Below, piece after piece: positions 1 to 6,989 of a stretch of 64,000 nucleotides of DNA (positions are counted from its first letter, which is position 1; every line of letters starts with the position of its first letter). The notes under the pieces were generated by a model, which worked only from the letters and a program-made list of their open reading frames with translations, had not been told where the DNA came from and searched no databases. Source of the stretch: DATFYM01 sp035315065 (GTDB lineage Bacteria; Acidobacteriota; Terriglobia; UBA7540); contig DATFYM010000253.1 in assembly GCA_035315065.1 (NCBI GenBank), forward strand, positions 11,381 to 75,380, given 5' to 3'. A program made the translations under genes and the position numbers.

Positions 1-923
1 CCGAGGATGCGCACGATCTCACTCGCGCGCAACGCTAACTCCGGCCGCTGGCGGCGCTCCGGGAAGACGTCGAGGATGCCGGCCAGGATTTCGCCGCCTG
101 CCAACTCGGCGATGAGCTTCGCGGCGCGGTCCAGCGCCTTCGGCGCCATCTCGATGTCGGCGCCGCGCTCGAAGCGATGCGAGGCTTCCGTGTGCATCCC
201 CAGCGCCTTGGAGGTGCGGCGGACCGAGAGCGGGTCGAACCACGCACCCTCCAGCAGCACGGCGCGCGTGGCCGCCGAGATCTCCGAGTCCTCGCCTCCC
301 ATTACGCCCGCAATCGCTACTGCTCGCTCGGCGTCGGCGATTACCAGGTTCTCAGGAGTGAGTTTCCGATCCACCCCGTCAAGGGTTCGGAGCGGCTCGC
401 CGTTCTTGGCTCGGCGGACGATAATCCTCTCTTGCCGCAGATGCGCCAGGTCGAAAGCGTGGAGCGGGTGACCGAGCTCCATCAGCACGTAGTTGGTGAC
501 GTCCGCCACATTATTGATGGGGCGCTGGCCGACCGCTTCCAGACGTTTCACGAGCCACGCAGGCGACGACTTCACCTGGACGTCACGGACGACGCGCCCG
601 CAGTAACGGGCGCAGAGGTCGGGCGCGGCAATTTCGATCGCGGCTTCGCTGGCTGCCGTTGTCTCCGACTCCTTCAATCCCGAGACGATTTCATTGAGCG
701 GCTTGAGCGGCCGTCCGTACAACGCCGCCAACTCGCGAGCCGTCCCATAGTGGCTAAGGCAGTCGGGTCGGTTGGTGGTGACTTCGATTTCAAAGACGAG
801 ATCGCCCTCGACGGAGGCGTACGACTCAACGCCCAAGCCGACGCCCACTAGCGCCGCCTTGACGACTGCTGGGTCAGCGGGTATTTCGACGAATTCTCTG
901 AGCCAGCTTAACGAAATCTTCAT
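1..923 (-). CDS. pheT: Phenylalanyl-tRNA synthetase beta subunit, 3' end beyond window
   Basis: Reading the minus strand from an ATG at 923 gives a continuous frame to the left edge, beginning MKISLSWLREFVEIP, the standard PheT N-terminus. It contains the tRNA-binding-like region, the B3/B4 region with HRFERGAD, and the stretch MELGHPLHAFD. PheT pairs with PheS in an alpha2-beta2 enzyme that charges tRNA-Phe in the cytoplasm. It is the last visible gene of the thrS-infC-rpmI-rplT-pheS-pheT operon. The C-terminal part (about 60 percent of the usual ~800 residues) lies outside the window. No Shine-Dalgarno is visible before the ATG, because a heptamer repeat ends 3 bases upstream of it. Confidence 0.95.
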   Translation of the reverse strand, partial: MKISLSWLREFVEIPADPAVVKAALVGVGLGVESYASVEGDLVFEIEVTTNRPDCLSHYGTARELAALYGRPLKPLNEIVSGLKESETTAASEAAIEIAAPDLCARYCGRVVRDVQVKSSPAWLVKRLEAVGQRPINNVADVTNYVLMELGHPLHAFDLAHLRQERIIVRRAKNGEPLRTLDGVDRKLTPENLVIADAERAVAIAGVMGGEDSEISAATRAVLLEGAWFDPLSVRRTSKALGMHTEASHRFERGADIEMAPKALDRAAKLIAELAGGEILAGILDVFPERRQRPELALRASEIVRIL

Positions 924-926
924 TGG

Positions 927-1010
927 AGTCGAAAGTCGAAAGTCGAGAGTCGAAAGTGAAAATGCAAAAGACAAATTATCTTGTTCGTCTTGTGCTTTCG
1001 ACTTTCGACT
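927..1010. repeat. Inverted heptamer array (GTCGAAA word) between pheS and pheT
   Basis: Tandem copies of the heptamer GTCGAAA fill about 927-957. Their reverse complement lies at about 994-1010, with a 16-bp perfect pairing between 928-943 and 995-1010. As RNA it would form a hairpin filling the pheS-pheT gap. It is one of several heptamer arrays in this window, each built from a different word. Confidence 0.85.
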
Positions 1011-1014
1011 GTTT

Positions 1015-2166
1015 TCAAAACTGTTCCAAAAACCGCACATCACCCTGAAAGAGGAGTTGAATGTCGGTGATGTCGTACTTCACCATAGCAAAGCGGTCGA
1101 TGCCGAGGCCGAAGGCCCAGCCCGAGTAGCGATCCGGATCAATCCCACCGTATCGCAGCACCGCGGGATGGACCATGCCGCAGCCCAGTAGCTCGATCCA
1201 ACCGCTGTCCTTGCACCTGCGGCAGCCGCCTCCATCGCAGAACGGGCAACTGACGGAGACTTCGCCGCTCGGCTCGGTGAAAGGAAAGAAGCTGGGGTTG
1301 AATCGGGTGCGAACCGTCTCGCTGCCGAAGAGCTTCTTGGCGAAGAAGTCCAGAGTGCCCTTCAGGTCCGCAAAAGTGACGTCCGTATCGACAGCCAGTC
1401 CCTCGATCTGGTGGAACATGGGCGAGTGCGTGGCGTCCGGATTGTCGCGGCGGTAGCACTTGCCGGGCGCGATGATGTAGAGCGGAGCGCCGTGTTTCTC
1501 CATGGCGCGCATCTGTACCGGCGAGGTGTGCGTGCGCAGGACGGTGTTCGCATCGATGTAGAGTGAGTCCCAGTCGTCGCGCGAGGGATGGGACTCCGGG
1601 ATGTTGAGCGCGTCGAAATTGTAATAGACGGACTCAATCTCCGGTCCCGTCTCGATGGAGAAGCCGAGGTCGAGGAAGATGTCCTCGATCTCGCGCTGGA
1701 CGCGCATGACGGGATGGATCGAGCCGAGAGGCCGCCGATTGCCTGGAAGCGTCAGGTCGGGTGCGGTCGACACACTGACGGACGTGTCCGCCCGGTACAC
1801 CGCTTCCCGCTGGATTTCCCGCTGGATCGGCAGGACCCTAAGAAGCTCCTCTGTTTCGAGCGAGGCTGCCGCTTGATGAAGCTGGTTGAACTCGCGCCCA
1901 ACCGCGGGCTTGAGCGCCTTGGCGCTAGGTTTCAACCAGCGCTCGTCTACTAGAGCCAATATCCCACCCTTGCGCGCCAACCAGCGGTCACGGAGCGTCT
2001 TGGCGAGTTTTTGGCGCTCGGCTTCCGTGGCAAGACTGTGCGAGACGACTGCCTGGCGCTCGGCTTCCATCGTCGCCCGCACTTCGGCGAATAGTGCTTG
2101 GACGTCGACCGCGCTAGCGATGCCGAGCTCATCGAGAGTCTTACCGATTTTTTCTTCCAGAGTCAT
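1015..2166 (-). CDS. pheS: Phenylalanyl-tRNA synthetase alpha subunit
   Basis: This 383-residue protein has the PheS layout. An N-terminal coiled-coil/tRNA-binding arm (1-110) is followed by a class II aminoacyl-tRNA synthetase core. The core shows motif 1 around HPVMRVQREIEDIF, motif 2 around FHQIEGLAVD and motif 3 GLGIDRFAMVKYDI near the C-terminus. A cysteine-rich insert (CPFCDGGGCRRC) before motif 3 is common in bacterial PheS. It is slightly longer than the ~340 usual. It lies between rplT and pheT on the same strand. Identification rests on the motifs and on the classical operon order. Confidence 0.97.
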   Translation of the reverse strand: MTLEEKIGKTLDELGIASAVDVQALFAEVRATMEAERQAVVSHSLATEAERQKLAKTLRDRWLARKGGILALVDERWLKPSAKALKPAVGREFNQLHQAAASLETEELLRVLPIQREIQREAVYRADTSVSVSTAPDLTLPGNRRPLGSIHPVMRVQREIEDIFLDLGFSIETGPEIESVYYNFDALNIPESHPSRDDWDSLYIDANTVLRTHTSPVQMRAMEKHGAPLYIIAPGKCYRRDNPDATHSPMFHQIEGLAVDTDVTFADLKGTLDFFAKKLFGSETVRTRFNPSFFPFTEPSGEVSVSCPFCDGGGCRRCKDSGWIELLGCGMVHPAVLRYGGIDPDRYSGWAFGLGIDRFAMVKYDITDIQLLFQGDVRFLEQF

Positions 2167-2310
2167 AACCTTGGAGTGCGATCCCGCTAAGCGACTGCCG
2201 CTTTTCCACCGCTAGCGCTTGCTCCGGCGGAACACATCTGCCGCGCCAGCAGCACTTCAGATTTCCCGTGCGAACGACGAGCGGAGGGAATGGACGCTCA
2301 CGCTCCGACG

Positions 2311-2712
2311 TTAAGCCTGCGCTGCTGGAGTTGCTTTCGCCAGCTCGGCCAGGTGCGCGTCGACCGCTACCTTCACCTTGGCGGCAAGTTCGGCGAAGGC
2401 GACCGTGTCGCGCGCAGCCATGTCGGACATCATCTTCCGGTCAAGCTCGATGCCGAGCTTCTTGAGACCCCAGATGAACTGGCTGTAGGTGAGTCCGTTC
2501 AGGCGCGCACCGGCGCTGATGCGGATGATCCACAGGCGGCGGAAATCACGCTTCTTGCGTTGGCGGCCGCGATAGGCGAACCTGCCGGCGCGATCGGCTG
2601 CTTCCTTCATCGACCGGTACAGTTTGCCCTTGGTGAGGAAATTGCCCTTGGTGAGCTTGGCGAGTTTCTTGCGTTTGGCGCGGCGCACAGTGCCGCGCTT
2701 GACTCGAGGCAT
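2311..2712 (-). CDS. rplT: 50S ribosomal protein L20
   Basis: This basic protein of 133 residues starts MPRVKRGTVRRAKRKK and contains the L20 signature region RDFRRLWIIRISAGAR followed by GLTYSQFIWGLKK. It binds 23S rRNA early in large-subunit assembly. The C-terminal ~15 residues are alanine-rich and longer than in most L20 proteins. It follows infC and rpmI in the usual order. In many bacteria L20 autoregulates this operon; no leader of that type was recognised here. Confidence 0.98.
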   Translation of the reverse strand: MPRVKRGTVRRAKRKKLAKLTKGNFLTKGKLYRSMKEAADRAGRFAYRGRQRKKRDFRRLWIIRISAGARLNGLTYSQFIWGLKKLGIELDRKMMSDMAARDTVAFAELAAKVKVAVDAHLAELAKATPAAQA

Positions 2713-2789
2713 GGGGTTTGCTCCTTTTCTAGAGATTTTTACGGGGCGATGAAGGCACCCAGCCGCTGGCCTTCTCGCACCCTTAAAGC

Positions 2790-2864
2790 AGGGAGTCGGG
2801 AGTAGGGAATAGGGAGTCGGGGAACCCTTCTTCCCTACTCCCTATTCCCGACTCCCTACTCCCG
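2790..2864. repeat. Inverted heptamer array (GGGAGTA/GGGAGTC words) between rpmI and rplT
   Basis: About four tandem heptamers of the type GGGAGTM run from 2790 to about 2822. Their complement (type ACTCCCT) runs from about 2831 to 2864, ending directly at the rpmI stop codon. The arms pair imperfectly over about 30 bases around a short loop. The element lies inside an essential ribosomal operon, so a strong terminator role seems unlikely (inference). Confidence 0.85.
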
Positions 2865-3080
2865 CTAATTGCCGTAGGGCAGCATGCGGCGGACCTGCGC
2901 GGCATCGCCCGGGGCCACCATAGCATCTTTGGCGAGGCGACGCTTGCGCTTCCTGGCCTTGGAGGTCAGGATATGACGCGCGTAGGCGTGCCGCCCCACG
3001 ACCTTGCCGCCAGCGGTTATTTTGAAGCGCTTGGCGGCGCCGCGATGAGTCTTGAGCTTCAACTTTACTTTAGCTTTCAC
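2865..3080 (-). CDS. rpmI: 50S ribosomal protein L35
   Basis: From the GTG at 3080 this gives 71 residues: VKAKVKLKLKTHRGAAKRF, then the L35 hallmark (ITAGGKVVGRHAYARHILT) and a basic KARKRKRRL segment. A TTG one codon upstream is an alternative start. The Shine-Dalgarno GGAGGG lies inside the last codons of infC (3091-3096), so translation is probably coupled to infC. Longer upstream extensions of the frame overlap infC and are not credible. L35 is a small late-assembly protein of the 50S subunit. The length is slightly above the usual 64-67. Confidence 0.95.
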   Translation of the reverse strand: MKAKVKLKLKTHRGAAKRFKITAGGKVVGRHAYARHILTSKARKRKRRLAKDAMVAPGDAAQVRRMLPYGN

Positions 3081-3087
3081 CAAAACC

Positions 3088-3783
3088 TTACCCTCCAGAG
3101 GATTCTCCCGGCGCGACAGCCTTGGCCGCCGCCGCTTGCGATACCGGAGCCGACTGGCCGGTGGGCGGCCTTGCTGCCGGCGCGGCCACCGTCGCACCCG
3201 GCGCCGTGTGCGGCTTAGGGGCAGGAGCGGCCGCCTTGGGCTGGGCCGCTTGCTTCGAGGCCTTACCGCTCGGCTTCTTGGCGGCGATAATCACGGTGAG
3301 GTTCGGCCCTTCCTGCCGGGGCCGCGCCTCCACCTGCCCCACGTCACCCACCTCGTTCACCAACCGCTCGAGCATCTGCCAGCCTAGGTTTCGGTGGGCC
3401 ATCTCGCGACCGCGAAACATGATGGTCGCCTTAACTTTGCTGCCTTCCTTCAAGAACTCGATCACGTGATCTCGCTTGAAGGCGAAGTCATGTTCCGAAG
3501 TTCGCGGCCGGAACTTCACTTCTTTGAGCTCGATCGACTTCTGATGTTTGCGCGCCTCGTGCTGCCGCTTGTTGAGCTGGTAAAGATACTTGCCATAGTT
3601 CATGACGCGGCAAACCGGCGGGTTTGCCGTGGGCGAAACCTCCACCAGATCCACGCCCCGCTCGCGTGCGAGCTTGAGGGCCTCAAAAGGGGGCATGATG
3701 CCGAGTTGTCCCCCCTCTTCATCCACCACCCGGATTTCCCGGGCCCGAATCCTTTCGTTCACGCGAACATATCGATCAGCGAT
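3088..3783 (-). CDS. infC: Translation initiation factor IF-3, probable ATC start
   Basis: The protein has the IF-3 N-domain (RVNERIRAREIRVVDEEG, FEALKLARERGVDLVEVSP) and the C-domain (KEVKFRPRTSEHDFAFKRD, KVKATIMFRGREMAHRNLG). A low-complexity Ala/Pro tail of about 55 residues follows, longer than in most IF-3 proteins. An internal GTG at 3762 would also open the frame. However, an ATC at 3783-3781 lies in frame, 5 bases after a strong GAGGAGGT ribosome-binding site, giving about 231 residues starting (M)ADRYVRVNERIR. Rare AUU/AUC starts are a known IF-3 feature and let the factor repress its own translation. The ATC start is inference from position and Shine-Dalgarno spacing. Confidence 0.95.
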   Translation of the reverse strand: MADRYVRVNERIRAREIRVVDEEGGQLGIMPPFEALKLARERGVDLVEVSPTANPPVCRVMNYGKYLYQLNKRQHEARKHQKSIELKEVKFRPRTSEHDFAFKRDHVIEFLKEGSKVKATIMFRGREMAHRNLGWQMLERLVNEVGDVGQVEARPRQEGPNLTVIIAAKKPSGKASKQAAQPKAAAPAPKPHTAPGATVAAPAARPPTGQSAPVSQAAAAKAVAPGESSGG

Positions 3784-3796
3784 AGGCTACCTCCTC

Positions 3797-3884
3797 AGGG
3801 AACAGGGAACAGGTTACAGGGAACAGGAAAGAACCTCCACTATGACTTTCTTGCCTGTTCCCTGTAACCTGTCCCCTGTTCCCT
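3797..3884. repeat. Inverted heptamer array (AGGGAAC word) between thrS and infC
   Basis: The 31 bases at 3797-3827 are AGGGAAC-type heptamers. The 31 bases at 3854-3884 are their reverse complement with one mismatch. The predicted mRNA hairpin begins 3 bases after the thrS stop and ends a few bases before the infC Shine-Dalgarno, so it could influence infC initiation (inference). Confidence 0.88.
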
Positions 3885-3887
3885 AAT

Positions 3888-5825
3888 TTACCATTTTATA
3901 GCGCGCGTGTCGATAAGCTCGCGCGCCCAACGGACGAACTCGCCTAGGGGGCGCGCCCCGGCGTCACCCGAGTCGCGCCGGCGCACCGCCACGGTCCGGG
4001 ATTCAGCCTCGCGGTCGCCGACCACCAACATGAAAGGTACCTTCTGAAGCTGGGCGTCGCGAACGCGGGCGTTGAGCTTCTCATTCCGATCGTCAAGCCG
4101 CACCCGAATCTTCGCGGCACGCACCTCCGTCTCCACCTCGCGCGCGTAAGCGAGGTGCTTTTCGCTGATGGGCAGCACCACCGCTTGCACGGGTGAGAGC
4201 CAGACGGGAAACGCTCCGGCGTAGTGTTCCACGAGGACGCCGAAGAAGCGTTCCACCGAACCCAGCAGCGCCCGGTGCACCATCACCGGATCGTGCGGGT
4301 GGCCATCGGCCCCGACATATTCCAATCCGAAGCGTCGCGGCAGGTTGAAATCGAACTGCACCGTGGTGAGCTGCCAGGGCCGCCCGATGGCATCCACCAG
4401 CTTCACGTCAATCTTGGGCCCGTAGAACACGGCTTCGCCAGGCATGTACTTGAATGGGACCTCCATCCGTCGCAGCGTGTTCATCAGCGCGCCCTCAGCC
4501 CGGTCCCACTCTTCCACCGAACCAGCGTAATGCTCGGCGTGCTGCGGGTCGCGGGCGGAAAGTTCCACCTGGTACTGATCGAAGCCAAACGTCTTGAGCA
4601 CGGCGAAGGCAAACTCGACGCAGGCCTGGACTTCACTCTCGAGTTGCTCGGGCATGCAAAAGATGTGGGCGTCGTCCTGGGTGAAGCCACGCACCCGCAG
4701 CAGACCGTGCATCACGCCGGAGCGCTCGAAACGATAGACGGTGCCCAGTTCCGCCAGCCGCATCGGCAGCTCGCGATAGCTGCGCCGCTGGTCCTTGTAA
4801 ATCAGGATGTGGCCCGGGCAGTTCATCGGCTTGAGCTGGTACTGGTCGTTTTCCACGTCCATGGGGCCGAACATGTTTTCGCGATAAAAGTTGGTGTGGC
4901 CGCTTGTCTCCCAGAGGTGCAGACGCATGGCGTGGGGAGTGAACACCAGGTCGTAACCACGCGCCAGCAACTCTTCACGGAGCCAGTCCTCGATCTCTTT
5001 GCGGATGATGCCGCCCTTGGGATGCCAGAAGATTAGCCCAGGACCCGCATCGTCTTGAATGCTGAAAAGGTCCAGGTCTTTGCCCAGCCGCCGGTGGTCG
5101 CGCTTCCGGGCCTCCTCGATCTGGGCGAGGAAGGCATCGAGCTCCTTCTGGCTGAAGAACGCCGTCCCGTAGATGCGCTGCATGGGGTGCGAGTGCTCGT
5201 CGGCCTTCCAATAGGCGCCCGCCACACTGAGCAGCTTGAACGCCTTGATCCGTCCCGTGGACGGAATGTGGGGGCCGCGGCAGAAGTCGAGGAACCGGCC
5301 GGTCTTGTAGGCGGAGAAGACAGGATCGGCTTTTTCCTCGATCAGCTCGCACTTCAGGAACTCGCCCATCTGTTGAAACAGCTTCTTCCCCTCGTCCTTG
5401 GAATAGTAGACGCGCTCGTAGGGCAGGTCTGCCTTCACCAACTCGCGCATCTTTTCTTCCAGCCGCTTCAGGTCTTCCTCGGTGAAGGGCTTTTCGCGAT
5501 AAAAATCGTAGAAGAAGCCGGTCTCCGTGGGCGGGCCGATGCCAGGATGCGCGTCGGGAAAAAGTTCGAGCACTGCCGCCGCCAGAAGATGCGCGGAAGA
5601 GTGCCGGTAGATTTCGAGACCGTCCGGCGAAGACGGAGTGATGAACTGGATGGGCGCGCTCGCATCGAGTGCCGTGGAGAGATCGACGAGGCGGCCGTCC
5701 ACCTTCGCTACCAGGGCCTCGTGGGCTAGACGCGGGCCGATCGACTTCGCGATTTCGAGCGGCGTGGTGCCCTGCGGAAACTCTTTGACAGCTCCGTCGG
5801 GGAAAGTGATTTGAATATTCGACAT
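3888..5825 (-). CDS. thrS: Threonyl-tRNA synthetase
   Basis: This 645-residue enzyme has the full ThrRS layout. It comprises an N-terminal TGS domain (1-65), an editing domain with HSSAHLLAAAV around 75, and a class II core. The core holds the zinc-ligand motif MNCPGHI and the motif 2 region YRFERSGVMHGLLRVRGFTQDD, followed by the anticodon-binding domain from about 540. It charges tRNA-Thr in the cytoplasm and heads the translation operon. The start is an ATG followed by SNIQITFPDG, which fits the TGS domain without extension. No T-box or other leader was recognised upstream. Confidence 0.98.
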   Translation of the reverse strand: MSNIQITFPDGAVKEFPQGTTPLEIAKSIGPRLAHEALVAKVDGRLVDLSTALDASAPIQFITPSSPDGLEIYRHSSAHLLAAAVLELFPDAHPGIGPPTETGFFYDFYREKPFTEEDLKRLEEKMRELVKADLPYERVYYSKDEGKKLFQQMGEFLKCELIEEKADPVFSAYKTGRFLDFCRGPHIPSTGRIKAFKLLSVAGAYWKADEHSHPMQRIYGTAFFSQKELDAFLAQIEEARKRDHRRLGKDLDLFSIQDDAGPGLIFWHPKGGIIRKEIEDWLREELLARGYDLVFTPHAMRLHLWETSGHTNFYRENMFGPMDVENDQYQLKPMNCPGHILIYKDQRRSYRELPMRLAELGTVYRFERSGVMHGLLRVRGFTQDDAHIFCMPEQLESEVQACVEFAFAVLKTFGFDQYQVELSARDPQHAEHYAGSVEEWDRAEGALMNTLRRMEVPFKYMPGEAVFYGPKIDVKLVDAIGRPWQLTTVQFDFNLPRRFGLEYVGADGHPHDPVMVHRALLGSVERFFGVLVEHYAGAFPVWLSPVQAVVLPISEKHLAYAREVETEVRAAKIRVRLDDRNEKLNARVRDAQLQKVPFMLVVGDREAESRTVAVRRRDSGDAGARPLGEFVRWARELIDTRAIKW

Positions 5826-5864
5826 TCGAACGCAATACTTCCCTGGTACGTTTGGAAATTAGTA

Positions 5865-5893
5865 CGTTAACAGATCATCCGACCCTCGGTCAA
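5865..5893 (-). promoter_or_regulatory. Weak candidate sigma70-type promoter for thrS operon
   Basis: On the minus strand a TTGACC box (5893-5888) is followed 17 bases later by TTAACG (5870-5865), about 40 bases before the thrS ATG. The -35 is good but the -10 is a poor match, so this is only a candidate. Confidence 0.3.
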
Positions 5894-5904
5894 ACTGGAA
5901 TTGA

Positions 5905-6040
5905 CGATTGAGGAGTAGTCCGTTGTCAGTGGTCCGTAGTAGTCCCCTTGTCCGTTGTCCATCGTCAGTTGCCAGCAGCTACACCTCCCGATCAACTCTT
6001 TCTTCCGTTCATCATTCATAATTCATCATTCATCATTCCG
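5905..6040. repeat. Heptamer-like arrays between thrS and the next gene
   Basis: The stretch holds loose GTCCGTT-type heptamers (about 5912-5978) and TTCATCA-type heptamers (about 6005-6038). The second block runs into the end of the neighbouring minus-strand gene. No clear inverted arm was seen. No gene is present between 5826 and 6025. Confidence 0.6.
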
Positions 6041-6745
6041 CTCCCACCACCGACCGGCGTAAAGCTGCGCGTGCCGGGCCAGTAAGGCCGGATCAGGCGG
6101 CGGCACGTTCGGATCGTAGACCCCGTCCCGGTCCAGGCGGTAAGTCAGCCGCTCCACAAACCTCGGCCGTGCCAGCCGGAACTCCAATTTTCGCAGTTTT
6201 TCCTCCAGCATTTCGCCCACGGACGGAACCGGCAACGGTTCCTTACTCCCCAAGGCCTCCTGCCACTGCAAGGCTTCGACCTGCCGCTCCGCCGTCCAGA
6301 ATCGCCTCCGTTGTATCCAGTAAACCAGCCCGATCCGGCGCCGGTGGTCCTTAATTCGGAAGTGCAGGGGCGATTCGTGTAGAGACAGTGGGGTTGAGGG
6401 CACAGAAAACAAATCAGATTGCGGTTTGCTCCCTGGAACTCCCCCTCGCCAAGCCATCGTCCAGACCAGCGCCGCCACCCGGTCGGCCCGCTTCAGGTCT
6501 GCCGGGTGTTCGGCCTCGAAGGTGGTGACGACTTTCTGCCGAATCTGGCCGTAGAGGGCGGCAGCCGAACGGTACCCGGCAGCCTCCAGTTTCTCCGGGA
6601 GGCGATGGGCGTAACGCCCGTTCTTCAGGGCGTTGAGCGACGACCGGGCCTTGCCTTCCGGGGTCCGTGGGCCGGTACACTTCTGGGCGTTGCGGCGGTT
6701 GGCCGCCAGGAACGCCTCGGTCCGAGTTGGTGACTTGCGCAGCAT
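6026..6745 (-). CDS. Hypothetical protein with ANRRNAQKCTGPRTPEGK-type motif
   Basis: The frame opens further upstream, but the ATG at 6745 has a good Shine-Dalgarno (GGAGG, 4-5 bases away), giving 239 residues. Near the N-terminus is a motif of the form AANRRNAQ-x-(S/C)TGPRTPEGKA-x-SSLNALK-x-G. It occurs in many uncharacterised proteins of acidobacteria and related phyla; the function is unknown to me. The rest is rich in Arg, Trp and Leu, with basic helices around 125-165, no signal peptide and no membrane segment. The 3' end overlaps a TTCATCA heptamer block. A DNA- or RNA-binding role is possible from the charge but is not shown. Confidence 0.7.
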   Translation of the reverse strand: MLRKSPTRTEAFLAANRRNAQKCTGPRTPEGKARSSLNALKNGRYAHRLPEKLEAAGYRSAAALYGQIRQKVVTTFEAEHPADLKRADRVAALVWTMAWRGGVPGSKPQSDLFSVPSTPLSLHESPLHFRIKDHRRRIGLVYWIQRRRFWTAERQVEALQWQEALGSKEPLPVPSVGEMLEEKLRKLEFRLARPRFVERLTYRLDRDGVYDPNVPPPDPALLARHAQLYAGRWWERNDE

Positions 6746-6929
6746 GAGACCTCCGTCATCTCCAAGTCCGTTTGCAGAAACTGGCCCACGGGCTCGGCTG
6801 ATACTGTATAGCTTAATAAAGTTATGGTTCACTTGTCAATAAGAAAACGGGAGAAACTCTCGCTCTCCCTCGAAGTGAAGAACCTCGATATTGAGGGTTT
6901 TGGGCCGCCCCTTTTTTTGGTTCAGTTAA

Positions 6930-6958
6930 TTGTTAGGGTTCATACATTTATGATATAA
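6930..6958 (+). promoter_or_regulatory. Candidate promoter of the HD-domain gene
   Basis: TTGTTA (6930-6935), a 17-base spacer, then ATATAA (6953-6958), 31 bases before the ATG at 6990. The region is markedly A+T rich compared with its surroundings. Confidence 0.5.
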
Positions 6959-6989
6959 GGGTGTACGGGGGACCTCGAAACATCTGACC

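Noticed and set aside
5826..6025. T-box leader for thrS
   Set aside because: No T-box sequence, specifier loop or terminator/antiterminator pair could be found.
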